Shown here: piece after piece, positions 16,943 through 24,587 of the stretch
How the letters are laid out: each line of letters starts with the position of its first letter
Position numbering within the stretch: the first letter of the stretch is position 1
From: Actinoplanes campanulatus
Lineage (GTDB): Bacteria; Actinomycetota; Actinomycetes; Mycobacteriales; Micromonosporaceae
Assembly (NCBI RefSeq): GCF_014647795.1
Contig: NZ_BMPW01000001.1
Coordinates: forward strand, 372,001-436,000
DNA length: 64,000 nt
Direction: 5' to 3'
Translations under genes and position numbers: made by a program
The notes under the pieces: generated by a model
Told to the model about the DNA's origin: nothing
Databases searched by the model: none
The model's input: the letters and a program-made list of their open reading frames with translations, nothing else

Positions 16943-19153
16943 TCAGCGGAGAAGGCGCTCGCGCTTCGGATCGAACAGGGGCTCGGCCGTCACCGTGGCG
17001 AGCAGCCTCCGCTCGAAGTATCCGACCTCCACCTGCGTGCCGGGGACCGCCAGGACGGACGGCAACCAGGCGTACGCGATGGGCGCCCCCACCGAACATC
17101 CGTACGCCGCACTCGTCACATGGCCCACCACGAACCCGCCCGCGTACACCGGCTCACCACCCACCGGGACGTCCCCGGTCTCCGCCAGCACCAGACAGGC
17201 GCTGCTCCGCTCCGGGTCGGCCTCGTCCTCGTCGGTGGTGTCGGTCCACCGGAGCCGGTGACCCTTCTCCATCCGCAGGCAGTCCCGGGCCAGCCGGCCG
17301 GCGGCGACCAGGCCCAGCTCCCGGCCCGCCTCCCAGAGGGTGTCCCACAGCCGGGGCCCGTACCCGGCCTCGGCCCAGATCTCCCAGCCCAGCTCGCCTG
17401 CGGCGGAAATGCGCAGCAGGGTGACCGGCGCCATGCCAAGGTGCCCCTCCCGCGCCTGGAGGTGGCCGAAGGAGGCGAGGTCGACCGTGGTGAGCGGGCC
17501 GAGCAGCTCCCGGGCGGCCGGACCCCACACCGCGAGCGCGCAGGTGCCGGCCGAGACGTCGCGCACCGTGACGCCGGGCGGGACGGCGCGCAGCAGCCGG
17601 TCCAGGTCGAGCGGGCCGTTGACGCCGATCAGGAACCGGGACCCGGCGAGCCGCGTCACGGTGACGCCGCCCCGCGGCCGGATCGTCCCGACCGGGATGT
17701 CGGCGCCGGCGGCGAACGGGCCGGTCACCTCGATCCGGGTGAGCGGGGTCAGGTCGAACAGCCCGACCCGGCGGCGCGTCAGCCGGGCCTCGGTCTCGGC
17801 GATCGGCGACCAGTGCCGGCCCGACCACTCGTCCCGGGTGACCGGTGGATCGGGGGCCGGGTTGGACGCGTACCACAGCGGGGTCTCCCAGCCGCCGTCC
17901 TCGCCGAACACCGCGCCCAGCTCGGCCTGCCGGGAGTGGAACGGCCCGATCCGCAGATCGCGGACCCCGGGCGGGTCGGCCGGATGGGCCGGCCGCTGCT
18001 CGTCGGCGAGCCGGCGGACCGCGCGGCGCCGTACGTACTCCGGGGCGAGCCGGCCCGGATCGAACCGGTTGAGATCGCACTCGTGCAGGTCGATCACGGG
18101 ACGGCCGTCGACGATCCACTCGGTGAGAGCCTTCGCCACGCCCGCCGAGTGCGCCACCGGCACGGCCTCGGCGACCCACAGACCGCGCGGCTCCCGGGCC
18201 TCGCCGAGCAGCGGGAACCCGTCCGCGGTCACCCCGAGCACCCCGTTGTACGCCTCGTCGAGGGCGGTCCCGCGCAGCGCCGGGATCAGGTCGGTGGCCG
18301 CCGTCCAGGACTGCCGGAAGGTGTCCGGGGTGAACGGCAGCATCGCCGGGTGCGCGTCGCCGGGCAGGTCACCGAGCCGGACCGGGCGCGGATCGGGCCG
18401 GACCGAGCCGATGCCCAGTCGGTCGCCGTGGGCTCGCAGGTAGAGGCCACGGTCGGGGTGCCGGACGATCGGCAGGGAGTCGCCGGCGCCGGCCGCGGTG
18501 GTTCGCACGTACTGCTGGACCATCGGGACGATCGGCCGGCCGGTGGCGCCCCAGAATCCGGTGCAGCTCACCACCAGGTCGGCTGGGAAGACCTCGTCCT
18601 CGGCCGTGTGCACCCCGGTGATCCGGCCTTTATCGGTCAGCAGATTGGTGACGCGCCTATTTCCGATAAACCGCGCGCCGCGCGCCGTGGCGTTCGCGGC
18701 CTGGATCTCGGCGGCCCGGACCGCCGCCACCAGACCGTCCGACGGGACGTGCAGACCGCCCAGGACCAGCGATTTGTCCAGCAGCGGGAAGAGGGCGAGA
18801 CAGCCGGCCGGGTCGACGACCGTGGAGTGGACCCCCCACGCCTCCCCGAACCCGTGCCGCCGGTGCAGATCGGCGAGCCGCTCCGGGGTGGTGGCCAGTT
18901 CCAGTCCGCCGACCGCCGAGTAGCAGCCGAGCCGCGCGTACTTCTCCGCGGTGTAGCGGGCCAGCCTGGTCAGGGTCCGGGACGGCGCGATCTGGGAGAC
19001 CAGCCCGGGAGTGTGCGAAGTCGACCCGCCGGTCTCGAAGAGCGGCCCCTGCTCCAGCACGGTGACATCGGTCCAGCCCCGCGCGGTCAGCTCGTCGGCC
19101 ATGGCACAGCCGGTGACGCCCGCGCCGATGATCACCACCGCCGGGCCGGGCAA
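16943..19153 (-). CDS. FAD-dependent dimethylglycine/sarcosine oxidase-like protein with GcvT folate domain
   Basis: A 736-residue two-part enzyme. Residues 1-about 385 are a DAO-type FAD domain (VVIIGAGVTGCAMADELTAR, TVLEQG, then GGSTSHTPGLVSQ, where the histidine matches the covalent-FAD residue of dimethylglycine oxidase). An FAO-type middle follows, then from about 430 a GcvT/aminomethyltransferase fold (GLFDLTPLTRIEVTGP, SAAGELGWEIWAEA, CLRMEKGHRLR). Such proteins demethylate dimethylglycine, sarcosine or related amines and pass the one-carbon unit to tetrahydrofolate. The start TTG at 19153 is the only codon giving the full nucleotide-binding strand; no strong ribosome-binding site is seen. 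A short ORF ends 3 bp upstream. The exact substrate is uncertain. Confidence 0.8.
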   Translation of the reverse strand: MPGPAVVIIGAGVTGCAMADELTARGWTDVTVLEQGPLFETGGSTSHTPGLVSQIAPSRTLTRLARYTAEKYARLGCYSAVGGLELATTPERLADLHRRHGFGEAWGVHSTVVDPAGCLALFPLLDKSLVLGGLHVPSDGLVAAVRAAEIQAANATARGARFIGNRRVTNLLTDKGRITGVHTAEDEVFPADLVVSCTGFWGATGRPIVPMVQQYVRTTAAGAGDSLPIVRHPDRGLYLRAHGDRLGIGSVRPDPRPVRLGDLPGDAHPAMLPFTPDTFRQSWTAATDLIPALRGTALDEAYNGVLGVTADGFPLLGEAREPRGLWVAEAVPVAHSAGVAKALTEWIVDGRPVIDLHECDLNRFDPGRLAPEYVRRRAVRRLADEQRPAHPADPPGVRDLRIGPFHSRQAELGAVFGEDGGWETPLWYASNPAPDPPVTRDEWSGRHWSPIAETEARLTRRRVGLFDLTPLTRIEVTGPFAAGADIPVGTIRPRGGVTVTRLAGSRFLIGVNGPLDLDRLLRAVPPGVTVRDVSAGTCALAVWGPAARELLGPLTTVDLASFGHLQAREGHLGMAPVTLLRISAAGELGWEIWAEAGYGPRLWDTLWEAGRELGLVAAGRLARDCLRMEKGHRLRWTDTTDEDEADPERSSACLVLAETGDVPVGGEPVYAGGFVVGHVTSAAYGCSVGAPIAYAWLPSVLAVPGTQVEVGYFERRLLATVTAEPLFDPKRERLLR

Positions 19154-19156
19154 CGG

Positions 19157-19303
19157 TCAGCCCGCCGGGCTCAGCGGCGCCGTCCAGCGCAGGTGAGGAT
19201 GACGGGGAATCGATCGCAGCCGGGCGTGCCGCCGGGCACCGAACCGGCGGGTCACCAACCGAATCTTCTGGGCTCGCGGCCGCACCGGTTGATGGAGCGC
19301 CAT
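19157..19303 (-). CDS. Possible 48-residue Arg-rich small protein or leader peptide
   Basis: An ATG at 19303 opens a 48-codon frame (MALHQPVRPRAQKIR at the start, about 13 arginines, no recognisable domain) that ends 3 bp before the TTG start of the oxidase-like gene. The weak start of the downstream gene and the tight spacing would fit translational coupling. Composition alone does not prove it is translated; it could be a chance frame in the leader. Confidence 0.25.
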   Translation of the reverse strand: MALHQPVRPRAQKIRLVTRRFGARRHARLRSIPRHPHLRWTAPLSPAG

Positions 19304-19405
19304 CGTCGAAATCACCGTTCTTCCCTCCACCCATGCGAGGCCGCGGCCACACTGTGGGACAAGGATCTTCACGTCCGGGGCCGAGGTCAATGGGCCGATC
19401 CGTCT

Positions 19406-19435
19406 TTTACATCTGTGCAACAAGCCCGGCATACT
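19406..19435 (+). promoter_or_regulatory. Promoter of the glycerophosphodiesterase gene, leaderless type
   Basis: TTTACA (19406-19411) and CATACT (19430-19435) are separated by 18 bp, a good vegetative-type promoter for an actinomycete. The GTG start at 19442 is 6 bases after the -10, so the transcript would start at or near the start codon. Confidence 0.55.
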
Positions 19436-19441
19436 GCCCGG

Positions 19442-20203
19442 GTGCGCCATCCGTTCCTTGACGGCCCCGGCCCGCTCGCCTTCGCCCATCGCGGCGGGGC
19501 CGCGGCCGGTGACGAGAACACCGCGGAAGCCTTCGAGCGGGCGGTCGCCATCGGCTACCGGTACGTGGAGACCGACGTGCACGCCACGGCCGACGGGATC
19601 CCGGTCGTCATCCACGACGCCGAACTCGACCGGGTCGCCGGCAGGGCCGCCCGGGTCGCCGATCTGACCTGGGCCGACCTCGCCACCGTACGGGTGGGCG
19701 GCGCCGCCGCGGTGCCCCGCCTCGACGATGTGCTGCACGCCTGGCCGCGGATCCGGTTCAACATCGACGTCAAGTCCGACCCGGTGGTCGAGCCGGCCGT
19801 CGCCGCGGTCCGGGCGGCCGGCGCCGAGGACCGGGTGCTGCTCGCCTCGTTCAGCGACGCCCGGCTGGCCCGGGTCCGGGCGCTCGGCGGGCCGAAGATC
19901 GCCACCTCGCTGGGCATGCGCGGTGTGGCGCGGCTCCGGATCGCCGCGACCGCCGGGGTCCGGCTCCGCCTGCCGGAGTCGGTGGCCGCCGCCCAGATCC
20001 CGGTCCGGCACGGCCGGATCACCCTGGTCACGCCGCGCTTCGTGGGCTACCTGCACCGGCTCGGGCTGCACCTGCACGTGTGGACGATCGACGATCCGGA
20101 AGAAATGGTTCGGCTGCTCGATATGGGCGTGGACGGAATCATGACGGACCGTATCGAGGTACTTCGCGACGTCTATGCGGCGCGCGGTTTCTGGTCCGGC
20201 TGA
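19442..20203 (+). CDS. Glycerophosphodiester phosphodiesterase
   Basis: A 253-residue GDPD-family TIM barrel that would hydrolyse glycerophosphodiesters to glycerol 3-phosphate and an alcohol. The catalytic pattern is clear: FAHRGGAAAGDENTAEAF (the HR and E-N-T residues), YVETDVHATADGIPVVIHDA (E-x-D metal ligands and catalytic HD), and NIDVKSD; the C-terminal HVWTIDDPEEM and GVDGIMTDR close the barrel. No signal peptide, so cytoplasmic. GTG 19442 fits the promoter spacing and the family N-terminus. It is divergent from the oxidase-like gene. Family certain; substrate not. Confidence 0.88.
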   Translation: MRHPFLDGPGPLAFAHRGGAAAGDENTAEAFERAVAIGYRYVETDVHATADGIPVVIHDAELDRVAGRAARVADLTWADLATVRVGGAAAVPRLDDVLHAWPRIRFNIDVKSDPVVEPAVAAVRAAGAEDRVLLASFSDARLARVRALGGPKIATSLGMRGVARLRIAATAGVRLRLPESVAAAQIPVRHGRITLVTPRFVGYLHRLGLHLHVWTIDDPEEMVRLLDMGVDGIMTDRIEVLRDVYAARGFWSG

Positions 20204-20440
20204 GGAGTTGGCCGCTCACAGACCGTTCCGCTAACCTCCCAGTTCAGCGGCATCTACCCAAGATCGCATGAACCCACGACATCATCCGAACGGATGATGC
20301 TAGGAGTTCAAGACGGTTCCCATATTTTTTCTTTAAGTTCACCGTAAGAATTCCTCAAATCTCCGCGCGGAATTGCTTTCTGTGAGACGCGTCCCTAACG
20401 TCTGCGGCGTCCGGGAACTTGGGGAAAAGAAGGTCTCGTC
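20204..20440. promoter_or_regulatory. Intergenic region with 20-bp palindrome (20280-20299)
   Basis: This 237-bp gap holds a perfect inverted repeat CATCATCCG-AA-CGGATGATG at 20280-20299, followed 30 bases later by a T-rich run (ATTTTTTCTTTAAG near 20323-20337). The palindrome is too far from the T-run for a standard terminator and looks like an operator or attenuator for the downstream surface-protein gene. I see no coding sequence here. Confidence 0.45.
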
Positions 20441-21856
20441 ATGCGAAGCTCGGGTCAACGACGCACCCGGCTGTTGGCCGCCGGTGCCGTACTCACCGCG
20501 ATCGGCGGCGTCATCGGTTTCACCCAGCTTGCCTCGGCCGATGAGAACAGCACCAAGGCCGGCGAGAGTGGGGCCGGGAAGGTGGTCGGCAACAACCTGA
20601 CCATCCTCACCGACACCTGTGTGGACAGCGACTTGCCGGCACACGACGGCTTCCAGCGCGGCGAACGATGCGTGTCCACCGAGTTCGGCGAGGTCGGCGC
20701 GGCCGCCAACAACCCCACCCTGCTCATCACCCGGGCACCCGACGACGTCACCGTCGGCACCCCGTTCACGCTCCAGGTCAGCACCCGCAACCTGATCCGG
20801 GACCGCTTCCTCGCGGCCGGCCAGGGTGGGTACTACGTGGAGAGCAGCGTTCTCCAGAACGGCCTGGTCCGCGGTCACTTCCACACCGCCTGCCGGATGC
20901 TGACGAGCACCGAGGAGGCGCCCGAGTCCGCGCCGGTGCCGGCGTTCTTCGTCGCCACCGAGGACCGCCGCGGCGGCGCCGACCCGGACACCGTCACCAT
21001 CCAGGTGCCGGGCCTGCCGCAGGAAGGCATCGCACAGTGCTCGTCCTGGGCCGGTGACGGCTCGCACCGGATCCCGATGATGGAGCGCGCCAACCAGACG
21101 CCCGCCCTCGACTCGGTCCGGATCACCGTCCGGGCCGACAACGGTGGCCAGAACGGCGGCGGGAACGACAACGGCGGCAACAACGGTGGCGGCCAGAACA
21201 ACGGCGGGAACAACAACGGCGGCGGTCAGAACAACGGCGGCGGCAACAACAACGGTGGGAACGACACCAACAACGGTGGCGTCACGCCGACCACCCCGCC
21301 CACCAGCGCGCCGCCGACCACCAAGGCGACCACCAGGCCGACCAAGCCGTCGACCACGAAGCCGACCACCGCGACACCGAACCGCACCACGGTGACCGCG
21401 ACGCCGCGCACCAACTCGACCACCACCACGACCGGCGGCGGCGAGACCGCGGGCACCTCCGGCAACAACGGCGGCACCGCCACCTCGGAGCCGAAGGACG
21501 AGACCACCACCGGTACGACCGGCGGCTCCAGCAACGAGAACGAGAACTCCGGCAGCGACGAGACGACGGCGCCGACCAAGAAGCCGACCAAGAAGGCGAC
21601 GGCCCAGCCGGAGTTCGACCCGGAGCCCGAGGCGACCGAGACCGACGGCCCGGCGCTCGCCGGCGACCCCGGTGACGGCGCGCCCGACGAGCCGGAGAGC
21701 ACCTCCGACACGGTGGCCGAACCGCCGGCCCAGCAGAGCGGCCCGATCGCCCTGGTCAGCAACAACCTGGCGTGGATCGGCGGCGGCGCGGTCCTGGTCC
21801 TGGTCGGCCTGGTCATCGCGGCCTTCATGCGGACCCGGCCCCGTTCCTGGAACTGA
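20441..21856 (+). CDS. Secreted, wall-spanning surface protein with Asn/Gly-rich and Thr/Pro-rich segments
   Basis: A 471-residue protein with a signal peptide (RRTRLLAAGAVLTAIGG, cleavage near ASA at residue 33), a folded domain of about 190 residues with four cysteines (DTCVDSD, ERCVST, TACRML, AQCSSW), then an Asn/Gly repeat (units such as GGGQNNGGNNN, about residues 229-280), a Thr/Pro/Lys-rich stretch to about 430 and a C-terminal anchor helix (LAWIGGGAVLVLVGLVIAAF) with a basic tail. This is the layout of a membrane-anchored protein projecting through the cell wall. The folded domain has no function I recognise. A perfect hairpin terminator follows. Confidence 0.75.
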   Translation: MRSSGQRRTRLLAAGAVLTAIGGVIGFTQLASADENSTKAGESGAGKVVGNNLTILTDTCVDSDLPAHDGFQRGERCVSTEFGEVGAAANNPTLLITRAPDDVTVGTPFTLQVSTRNLIRDRFLAAGQGGYYVESSVLQNGLVRGHFHTACRMLTSTEEAPESAPVPAFFVATEDRRGGADPDTVTIQVPGLPQEGIAQCSSWAGDGSHRIPMMERANQTPALDSVRITVRADNGGQNGGGNDNGGNNGGGQNNGGNNNGGGQNNGGGNNNGGNDTNNGGVTPTTPPTSAPPTTKATTRPTKPSTTKPTTATPNRTTVTATPRTNSTTTTTGGGETAGTSGNNGGTATSEPKDETTTGTTGGSSNENENSGSDETTAPTKKPTKKATAQPEFDPEPEATETDGPALAGDPGDGAPDEPESTSDTVAEPPAQQSGPIALVSNNLAWIGGGAVLVLVGLVIAAFMRTRPRSWN

Positions 21857-21874
21857 CCGGCACGGAGCAACGCA

Positions 21875-21910
21875 GGGAGGGGCGGGACCCGGTCGGGTCC
21901 CGCCCCTCCC
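21875..21910 (+). terminator. Strong intrinsic hairpin terminator
   Basis: GGGAGGGGCGGGACCC (21875-21890) and GGGTCCCGCCCCTCCC (21895-21910) form a perfect 16-bp stem with a GGTC loop, 19 bp after the stop of the surface-protein gene, followed by TCATT. Confidence 0.85.
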
Positions 21911-22074
21911 TCATTCGTGAGTGACAAGGATCACCGCGCGGCTTCTCATGATCGCGGGCGGGACCCGTTGAGCGGCGGCGACCGACACGGGGAGTGTCCG
22001 CCGAATCGGTGTCTGAGTTCGCTTCCGGATGAGAAATCTCCGGGAAACCGGAGGCCGGGCGGTAGAACGTCGCG

Positions 22075-22094
22075 AATAAGGGTAGCCTTACCTG
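22075..22094. promoter_or_regulatory. Iron box (IdeR/DmdR-type) upstream of the siderophore-interacting protein
   Basis: AATAAGGGTAGCCTTACCTG resembles the actinobacterial iron box consensus TTAGGTTAGGCTAACCTAA, with the central TAGCCTTACC well kept. It lies about 35 bp before the start of the reductase gene, so iron-replete cells should repress it. Confidence 0.7.
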
Positions 22095-22128
22095 CCGAGA
22101 TCAGTCCCACCGGCAGTGAGGTGCAGTC

Positions 22129-22971
22129 ATGGCGAACAGACCCGCGCGACCGTGCCACGAGGCCGTGGTCACCCGGGTGGAGCAGCTGACTCCGCACATG
22201 GTGCGGGTGGTGGTCGGCGGTGACGCTCTGACTCGGATCCAGGCCGGGCAGTTCACCGACCACTACATCAAGGTGCTCTTCCCCCAGGCCGGCGTGGACT
22301 ATCCGGCGCCGTTCGACATGGGCCTGATCCGCGAGACGATGCCGCGTGAGACGTGGCCCGTGGTGCGCACCTACACGGTCCGCCGATGGGCGCCCGAGGC
22401 CGGCGAGATGTGGGTCGACTTCGTGGTGCACGGAGACGACGGCATCGCCGGGCCGTGGGCGGCGCGGGCCCGGCCGGGCGATCCGTTCCGGTTCATGGGG
22501 CCGGGCGGCGGCTACGCGCCGGACGCCTCGGCCGACTGGCACCTGATCGCCGGTGACGAGAGCGCGATCCCGGCCATCGGCGCCGCCCTGGAGCGGATGC
22601 CGGAGGGCGCGCCGATTCGGGCGTTCATCGAGGTCGCCGGGCCGGAGGAGGAGCAGAAGTTCGACTGCCCGGGCGACGCCGAGATCACCTGGCTGCACCG
22701 GGGCGGGCGGCCGGTCGGCGAGCCGCTGGTCGCCGCGGTGCGCGGGCTGGAGTTCCCGGCCGGACAGGTGCAGGCGTTCGTGCACGGCGAGGCCACCTTC
22801 GTGCGTGACCTGCGCCGGCTGCTGCGGGTCGAGCTCGGGTTGCCGATGAGCCAGCTCTCCGTCTCGGGTTACTGGCGCCGCGGCATGAACGAGGACGGCT
22901 GGCAGTCCAGCAAGGCCGAGTGGAATGCGCAGATCGAGCGCGAGCAGGAGCCCGCGACCGCCACCGTGTAA
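22129..22971 (+). CDS. Siderophore-interacting protein (FAD-dependent ferric-siderophore reductase)
   Basis: A 280-residue SIP/ViuB-family flavoprotein that reduces ferric siderophores in the cytoplasm to release iron. It has the FAD-binding domain first (MVRVVVGGDALTRI, then the RTYTVRRW motif for isoalloxazine binding and FVVHGDDGIAGPWA), followed by the SIP domain (ESAIPAIGAALERMPEG, VHGEATFVRDLRR, SGYWRRGMNEDGW). ATG 22129 follows the iron box and the family N-terminus begins there. It is transcribed away from, and lies 8 kb from, the dihydroxybenzoate operon, which is probably in the same regulon. Confidence 0.92.
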   Translation: MANRPARPCHEAVVTRVEQLTPHMVRVVVGGDALTRIQAGQFTDHYIKVLFPQAGVDYPAPFDMGLIRETMPRETWPVVRTYTVRRWAPEAGEMWVDFVVHGDDGIAGPWAARARPGDPFRFMGPGGGYAPDASADWHLIAGDESAIPAIGAALERMPEGAPIRAFIEVAGPEEEQKFDCPGDAEITWLHRGGRPVGEPLVAAVRGLEFPAGQVQAFVHGEATFVRDLRRLLRVELGLPMSQLSVSGYWRRGMNEDGWQSSKAEWNAQIEREQEPATATV

Positions 22972-22998
22972 GGAGTGTGACGCCCAGCACTCAATACC

Positions 22999-24177
22999 AT
23001 GGTGTTGGTGCTGATCAAGCAGAAGACCCACATCGGGGCGCTCGCCGGGCTCGTTCTGGCCGCGGTCAACCTGCGGCTCGCGGTCACCAGCATCGGGCCG
23101 GTCCTCACCGAGATCCGGGCCGGGCTGGGCATGAGCGCCACCACCGCGGGGCTGCTCACGTCCGTACCGGTGGCCTGTTTCGCCCTGATCGGGCTGGCGG
23201 CGCCCCGCCTGGCCCGGCGTTTCGGTGCCGCGCGGGTGATCCTCGGTGGGCTCGTCCTGCTCACCGTGGGCCTGGCGGTGCGGCCGTACACCGGCGCGCC
23301 CGCCCCGTTCCTGCTCTTCAGCGCCGTGGCGCTGGCCGGGATCGCGCTGGTCAACGTGCTGCTGCCGTCGATCGTCAAGGACCGCTTCCCGGACCGGGTG
23401 GGCACGGTCACCGGCCTCTACTCGGTGGCGCTCAACATCGGCGCCACCACGGCCGCGGCGGCCACCGTGCCGCTCACCGGCGCGTTCGGCGACTGGCGGC
23501 TCGGTCTGGCCTGCTGGGCGCTCGCCGCGGTGATCGCCCTGCCGCCATGGCTCCTGCTGGCCCGCTCCCGGGCCGCGACCCCACAAGATCAAGATCAAAC
23601 CCCGTCTCCGGTACGGGTGAGCCGGCACCCGGTGGCGTGGGCGCTGGCCGTGTACTTCGGCATGCAGTCCACCTCGGCGTACGTGATCATCGGCTGGTTG
23701 CCGCAGATCTACCGCGACGCCGGCCTGTCCGCCTCGCTGGCCGGCGTCCTGTTCGCGGTGACGTCCCTGCTCGGCGTGCCGTTGTCGTTCCTGCTGTCGG
23801 CGTACGCGGGCCGTCTCCGCTCACAGAGCGGCATCGCGGTGGCGCTGGGCCTGTTCGGCATCGCCGGCTGGACCGGCCTGTGGTTGTCGCCGGCCGCCGC
23901 CCCATGGCTGTGGGCCACCCTCCTCGGCGTCGTGAACGCCGCCTTCCCGCTGGCCCTCACCATGATCGCGCTACGCGGCCGCACACCCGCGACGGTGGTC
24001 CGGCTGTCCGCCTTCGCCCAGAGCGTCGGCTACCTCTTCGCCATCCCCGGCCCGATCGTGGTCGGCCTCCTGCACGAGGTCTCCCACGGCTGGCGGCTCC
24101 CCCTGGCCCTGATGATCGCCCTGATGATCCCCCAGCTCACAGCCGGCTATTTCGCCGGCCAGAACCGCCAGCTCTAG
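22999..24177 (+). CDS. MFS transporter, CynX/NimT-like
   Basis: A 392-residue major facilitator with 12 predicted helices and the CynX/NimT-type opening (GLVLAAVNLRLAVTSIGPVL, then MSATTAGLLTSVPVACFALIGL). The loop-2 segment APRLARRFGAARVI corresponds to the MFS motif A position. Cytoplasmic loop 6-7 is short and polar. It starts 27 bp after the siderophore-interacting protein, so it is probably in the same iron-controlled transcript and might export or import a siderophore or precursor. CynX members also carry cyanate and nitroimidazoles, so the substrate is open. Confidence 0.8.
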   Translation: MVLVLIKQKTHIGALAGLVLAAVNLRLAVTSIGPVLTEIRAGLGMSATTAGLLTSVPVACFALIGLAAPRLARRFGAARVILGGLVLLTVGLAVRPYTGAPAPFLLFSAVALAGIALVNVLLPSIVKDRFPDRVGTVTGLYSVALNIGATTAAAATVPLTGAFGDWRLGLACWALAAVIALPPWLLLARSRAATPQDQDQTPSPVRVSRHPVAWALAVYFGMQSTSAYVIIGWLPQIYRDAGLSASLAGVLFAVTSLLGVPLSFLLSAYAGRLRSQSGIAVALGLFGIAGWTGLWLSPAAAPWLWATLLGVVNAAFPLALTMIALRGRTPATVVRLSAFAQSVGYLFAIPGPIVVGLLHEVSHGWRLPLALMIALMIPQLTAGYFAGQNRQL

Positions 24178-24400
24178 CCCCTCCCGCGCTCCCCCCCGCT
24201 CCCTCCGCTCCCCCGCCCCGCTGCCCCGGCTCTCCCCGCTCTCCCTGCTGCCGGGCGAGCAGCCCGAGCGCGGCCAGGGCGGTGCGGTCCCCGCTCTCCT
24301 GCCCCCGCTCCCCCGGGCTCCCCCCGGCGGCCAGGGGCCCAAGATCACCAACCGCCCACCGCGCCACCGCCCCACCCCCGCGCTCGCCAACCCGCGCAAC
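24178..24400. other. Non-coding C-rich spacer after the MFS gene
   Basis: The first 120 bp are an imperfect run of CGCTCCC/CTCCCCC words. No start/stop arrangement with coding character is present, and ORFs crossing it are composition artefacts. A GGCCCAAGATCACC segment near 24335-24350 shares the CAAGATC word with the inverted repeats that follow. Confidence 0.5.
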
Positions 24401-24533
24401 GCGACCTTGGACGCTCGGCCACCCCACCCGGTAGCCCAACGTCCAAGATCGCCCACCACCCGCGCTCACCCACCCCCGCAAGTCGATCTTGGACGTCTTG
24501 CCACCCCCACTGGTGGTCGAACGTTCAGGATCG
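24401..24533. repeat. Two tandem diverged inverted-repeat modules
   Basis: Module 1: GCGACCTTGGACG (24401-24413) pairs with CGTCCAAGATCGC (24440-24452). Module 2: CGATCTTGGACGT (24484-24496) pairs with ACGTTCAGGATCG (24521-24533). The two modules align to each other over about 50 bp, including a CCACCCC centre, so they are copies of one element. They lie between convergent genes (MFS and fes) and could act as bidirectional terminators or be a small interspersed repeat. A (GGGA)n purine tract at 24553-24587 follows and could form a G-quadruplex. Confidence 0.65.
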
Positions 24534-24587
24534 GCCTCGGCGGGCGGGGACGGGAGGGAGGAAGGGAGGGAGGGAGGGAGGGAGGGC

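Noticed and set aside
16904-20203. A 1,099-codon plus-strand frame running through the oxidase-like gene into the phosphodiesterase
   Set aside because: Only its last 253 codons are a real protein (GDPD). The upstream part is antisense to the 736-residue flavoenzyme and is Arg/Gly/Pro-rich shadow sequence, typical of GC-rich genomes.
24401-24533. Inverted repeats considered as a CRISPR or IS remnant
   Set aside because: Only two modules with unequal spacers, no cas gene, no transposase frame nearby.
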